A stretch of 7,062 bases of DNA, from NCBI GenBank assembly GCA_030037185.1, contig JASHRR010000484.1:1-7062 (forward strand), written 5' to 3'. The notes beneath the pieces are model-generated. The model was not told the DNA's origin, searched no databases, and saw only the letters and a program-made list of their open reading frames with translations. Shown here in pieces: positions 6,121-7,062 of this stretch. The stretch's first letter is position 1. The number at the start of each line of letters is the position of its first letter. The position numbers were made by a program, and so were the translations under genes. This DNA is from Xanthobacteraceae bacterium. GTDB taxonomy: Bacteria > Pseudomonadota > Alphaproteobacteria > Rhizobiales > Xanthobacteraceae.

Positions 6121-6798
6121 TCATGCGCCGGGCTGAAATGCCAGTACCTGGGACGCCATCCACCGGAACATGCCTTGGCCAAACAGGCTGCCGAGCCCGG
6201 TGATCACCGCTGTGGTGCCGAGATTCCACACCAGGATCAAGACGGTCGCATCGTGATTGTGAAACAGCGACAGCGCGCTCGCCGTGATGGCCGCGACCGC
6301 GAGACCGCCCATCATGGCGACGGTGCCGCCGCGCAACAGCGCAGCGTAGCGCAGCATCGCAGCGAGCGCGAGCGCGAGCGGGGCGCTGGTAAGAACGAGC
6401 AAAGCGAGGCATCGGACCTCCTCGCCGGGGCGAATGCCGTCCGGCCCGGCGCTGACCCAATCGGTGAAACAGCCATAGCCGATCGTGGTGGTCCACGTCG
6501 CCAGCCCGGGCAGCGGCAGCACAAGCCACCAGCGCGAGCGGTCCGGAAGGCTGATCATGAACGCCGCGATGGTGGCCAGGATACCGGTGGCGAGCGCCGC
6601 CCCCATGCTCGCCGCAAACTTGGGTTCGTCAAGGCGCGCCATGAGATCCGCCCGAACGCCATGCTCGACGGCAATGAGCGCGAGAACAAGGCCGGCAAAG
6701 GCGAGCCAAAGCACGGCCCGAACGATTGGCGGGCGCAGCCGCCTCACCGGCGTTGCGGATTCGACCAATGTATCGATAAGCTCGCGAGTCGCGGTCAC
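6121..6798 (-). CDS. nrsF: NrsF family (DUF1109) membrane anti-sigma factor
   Basis: Inner-membrane protein that holds an ECF sigma factor inactive until a stress signal arrives; in Caulobacter, NrsF restrains SigF, which answers heavy-metal and oxidative stress. The 225-residue length fits the family. The N-terminus has the sigma-binding type of segment LIDTLVESATPVRRLRPP (7-24). About six membrane helices follow near 27-46, 64-84, 90-106, 127-150, 158-178 and 185-208. Family landmarks are SLPDRSRWW (83-91), GYGCFTDW (107-114) and HDATVLILVWN (182-192). The GTG start overlaps the sigma factor stop as GTGA, so translation is probably coupled. Cysteines are present only at 110 and 130; near residue 180, where other members carry a cysteine, this protein has H180-N-H182-D. 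The signal sensed is therefore uncertain. Confidence 0.88.
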   Translation of the reverse strand: MTATRELIDTLVESATPVRRLRPPIVRAVLWLAFAGLVLALIAVEHGVRADLMARLDEPKFAASMGAALATGILATIAAFMISLPDRSRWWLVLPLPGLATWTTTIGYGCFTDWVSAGPDGIRPGEEVRCLALLVLTSAPLALALAAMLRYAALLRGGTVAMMGGLAVAAITASALSLFHNHDATVLILVWNLGTTAVITGLGSLFGQGMFRWMASQVLAFQPGA

Positions 6799-7062
6799 GG
6801 CGTTTGGCTCGTCTGTCGCAGTCGCTTCCGCAGCGACTTGATGGCCCGATGCACCGCCACCTTCAAGGCCGATACGGATCTTCCGCTCGCCAGCGCCGCC
6901 TCCTTCAAGGACATTTCCTTGAGTTTGAGGAGGTTGATGGCCAAGCGCTGATCAGGCGTCAGCGTAGCGATCGCCGCATGCAGGGCCGCGGCATCTGCGG
7001 ATGTATCATCGAACGGGAAGTTCGCCGCATCGGGCGAAAAGGTTTCATGCTCGTGGGAGAAT
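6795..7062 (-). CDS. ECF RNA polymerase sigma factor, C-terminal part (SigF-like)
   Basis: The last 88 residues of a sigma factor whose start lies beyond the right edge. In the visible part, residues 27-50 (ALHAAIATLTPDQRLAINLL and on) and the helix-turn-helix MSLKEAALASGRSVSALKVAVHR are typical of sigma region 4, which binds the -35 element. The pattern LTPDQRLA, then SLKEAA, then SVSALKVAVHRAIKSLRKRL is characteristic of ECF sigma factors. The preceding residues are the variable linker from region 2, which is not visible. Its TGA overlaps the GTG of nrsF by four bases, the usual sigma/anti-sigma pairing, which suggests the SigF-like ECF group linked to DUF1109 proteins. The promoter and any target sites are outside the window, so autoregulation cannot be judged. 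Confidence 0.88.
   Translation of the reverse strand, partial: FSHEHETFSPDAANFPFDDTSADAAALHAAIATLTPDQRLAINLLKLKEMSLKEAALASGRSVSALKVAVHRAIKSLRKRLRQTSQTP

Noticed and set aside
6052..6951. 299-codon open frame on the plus strand opposite nrsF and the sigma factor
   Set aside because: It is rich in R, G, E, Q and H with no domain pattern, and it mirrors two well-supported minus-strand genes.

Overview
The window looks like chromosomal DNA from a GC-rich alphaproteobacterium, most likely of the Bradyrhizobium/Rhodopseudomonas group (Nitrobacteraceae). I infer this from a small DUF3551-type secreted protein (a family I know mainly from these bacteria), an HWE-type sensor kinase, and an ECF sigma factor/NrsF pair. 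No rRNA, tRNA, CRISPR array, transposase or phage gene is visible.

Left part (1-3052, + strand): one very large membrane sensor histidine kinase of the HWE family, cut off at its 5' end by the window edge. It has the end of a periplasmic Cache-like domain, a transmembrane helix, a HAMP segment, five PAS domains and an HWE kinase core. The second and third PAS units are a tandem duplication. No response regulator lies beside it.

Middle (3053-3992): about 940 bases with no convincing protein gene. It holds a hairpin just after the kinase, a cluster of TTCAACG half-sites, a structured inverted repeat, and a 31-codon ORF behind a very good Shine-Dalgarno sequence. This is the least explained part of the window. 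It is followed by a single-domain rhodanese (3993-4337), an 8-bp stem-loop, a DUF3551 small secreted cysteine-rich protein (4527-4796) and, 45 bases further on, a PotF-like periplasmic polyamine-binding protein (4842-5954). The last two may share a transcript. No permease or ATPase gene follows the binding protein.

Right part (- strand, 7062 to 6121): the C-terminal end of an ECF sigma factor (cut by the window edge), overlapping by four bases with nrsF, a six-helix membrane anti-sigma factor (DUF1109). This pair faces the + strand genes, so 5955-6120 is a convergent gap with a short hairpin.

Functionally this is a chromosomal neighbourhood of signal sensing (kinase; sigma/anti-sigma pair) and periplasmic functions (binding protein, DUF3551 protein), with a sulfur-transfer domain. 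I see no clear new multi-gene system. The best leads are the unexplained 940-base gap, the cysteine/histidine pattern of NrsF and the recent PAS duplication.
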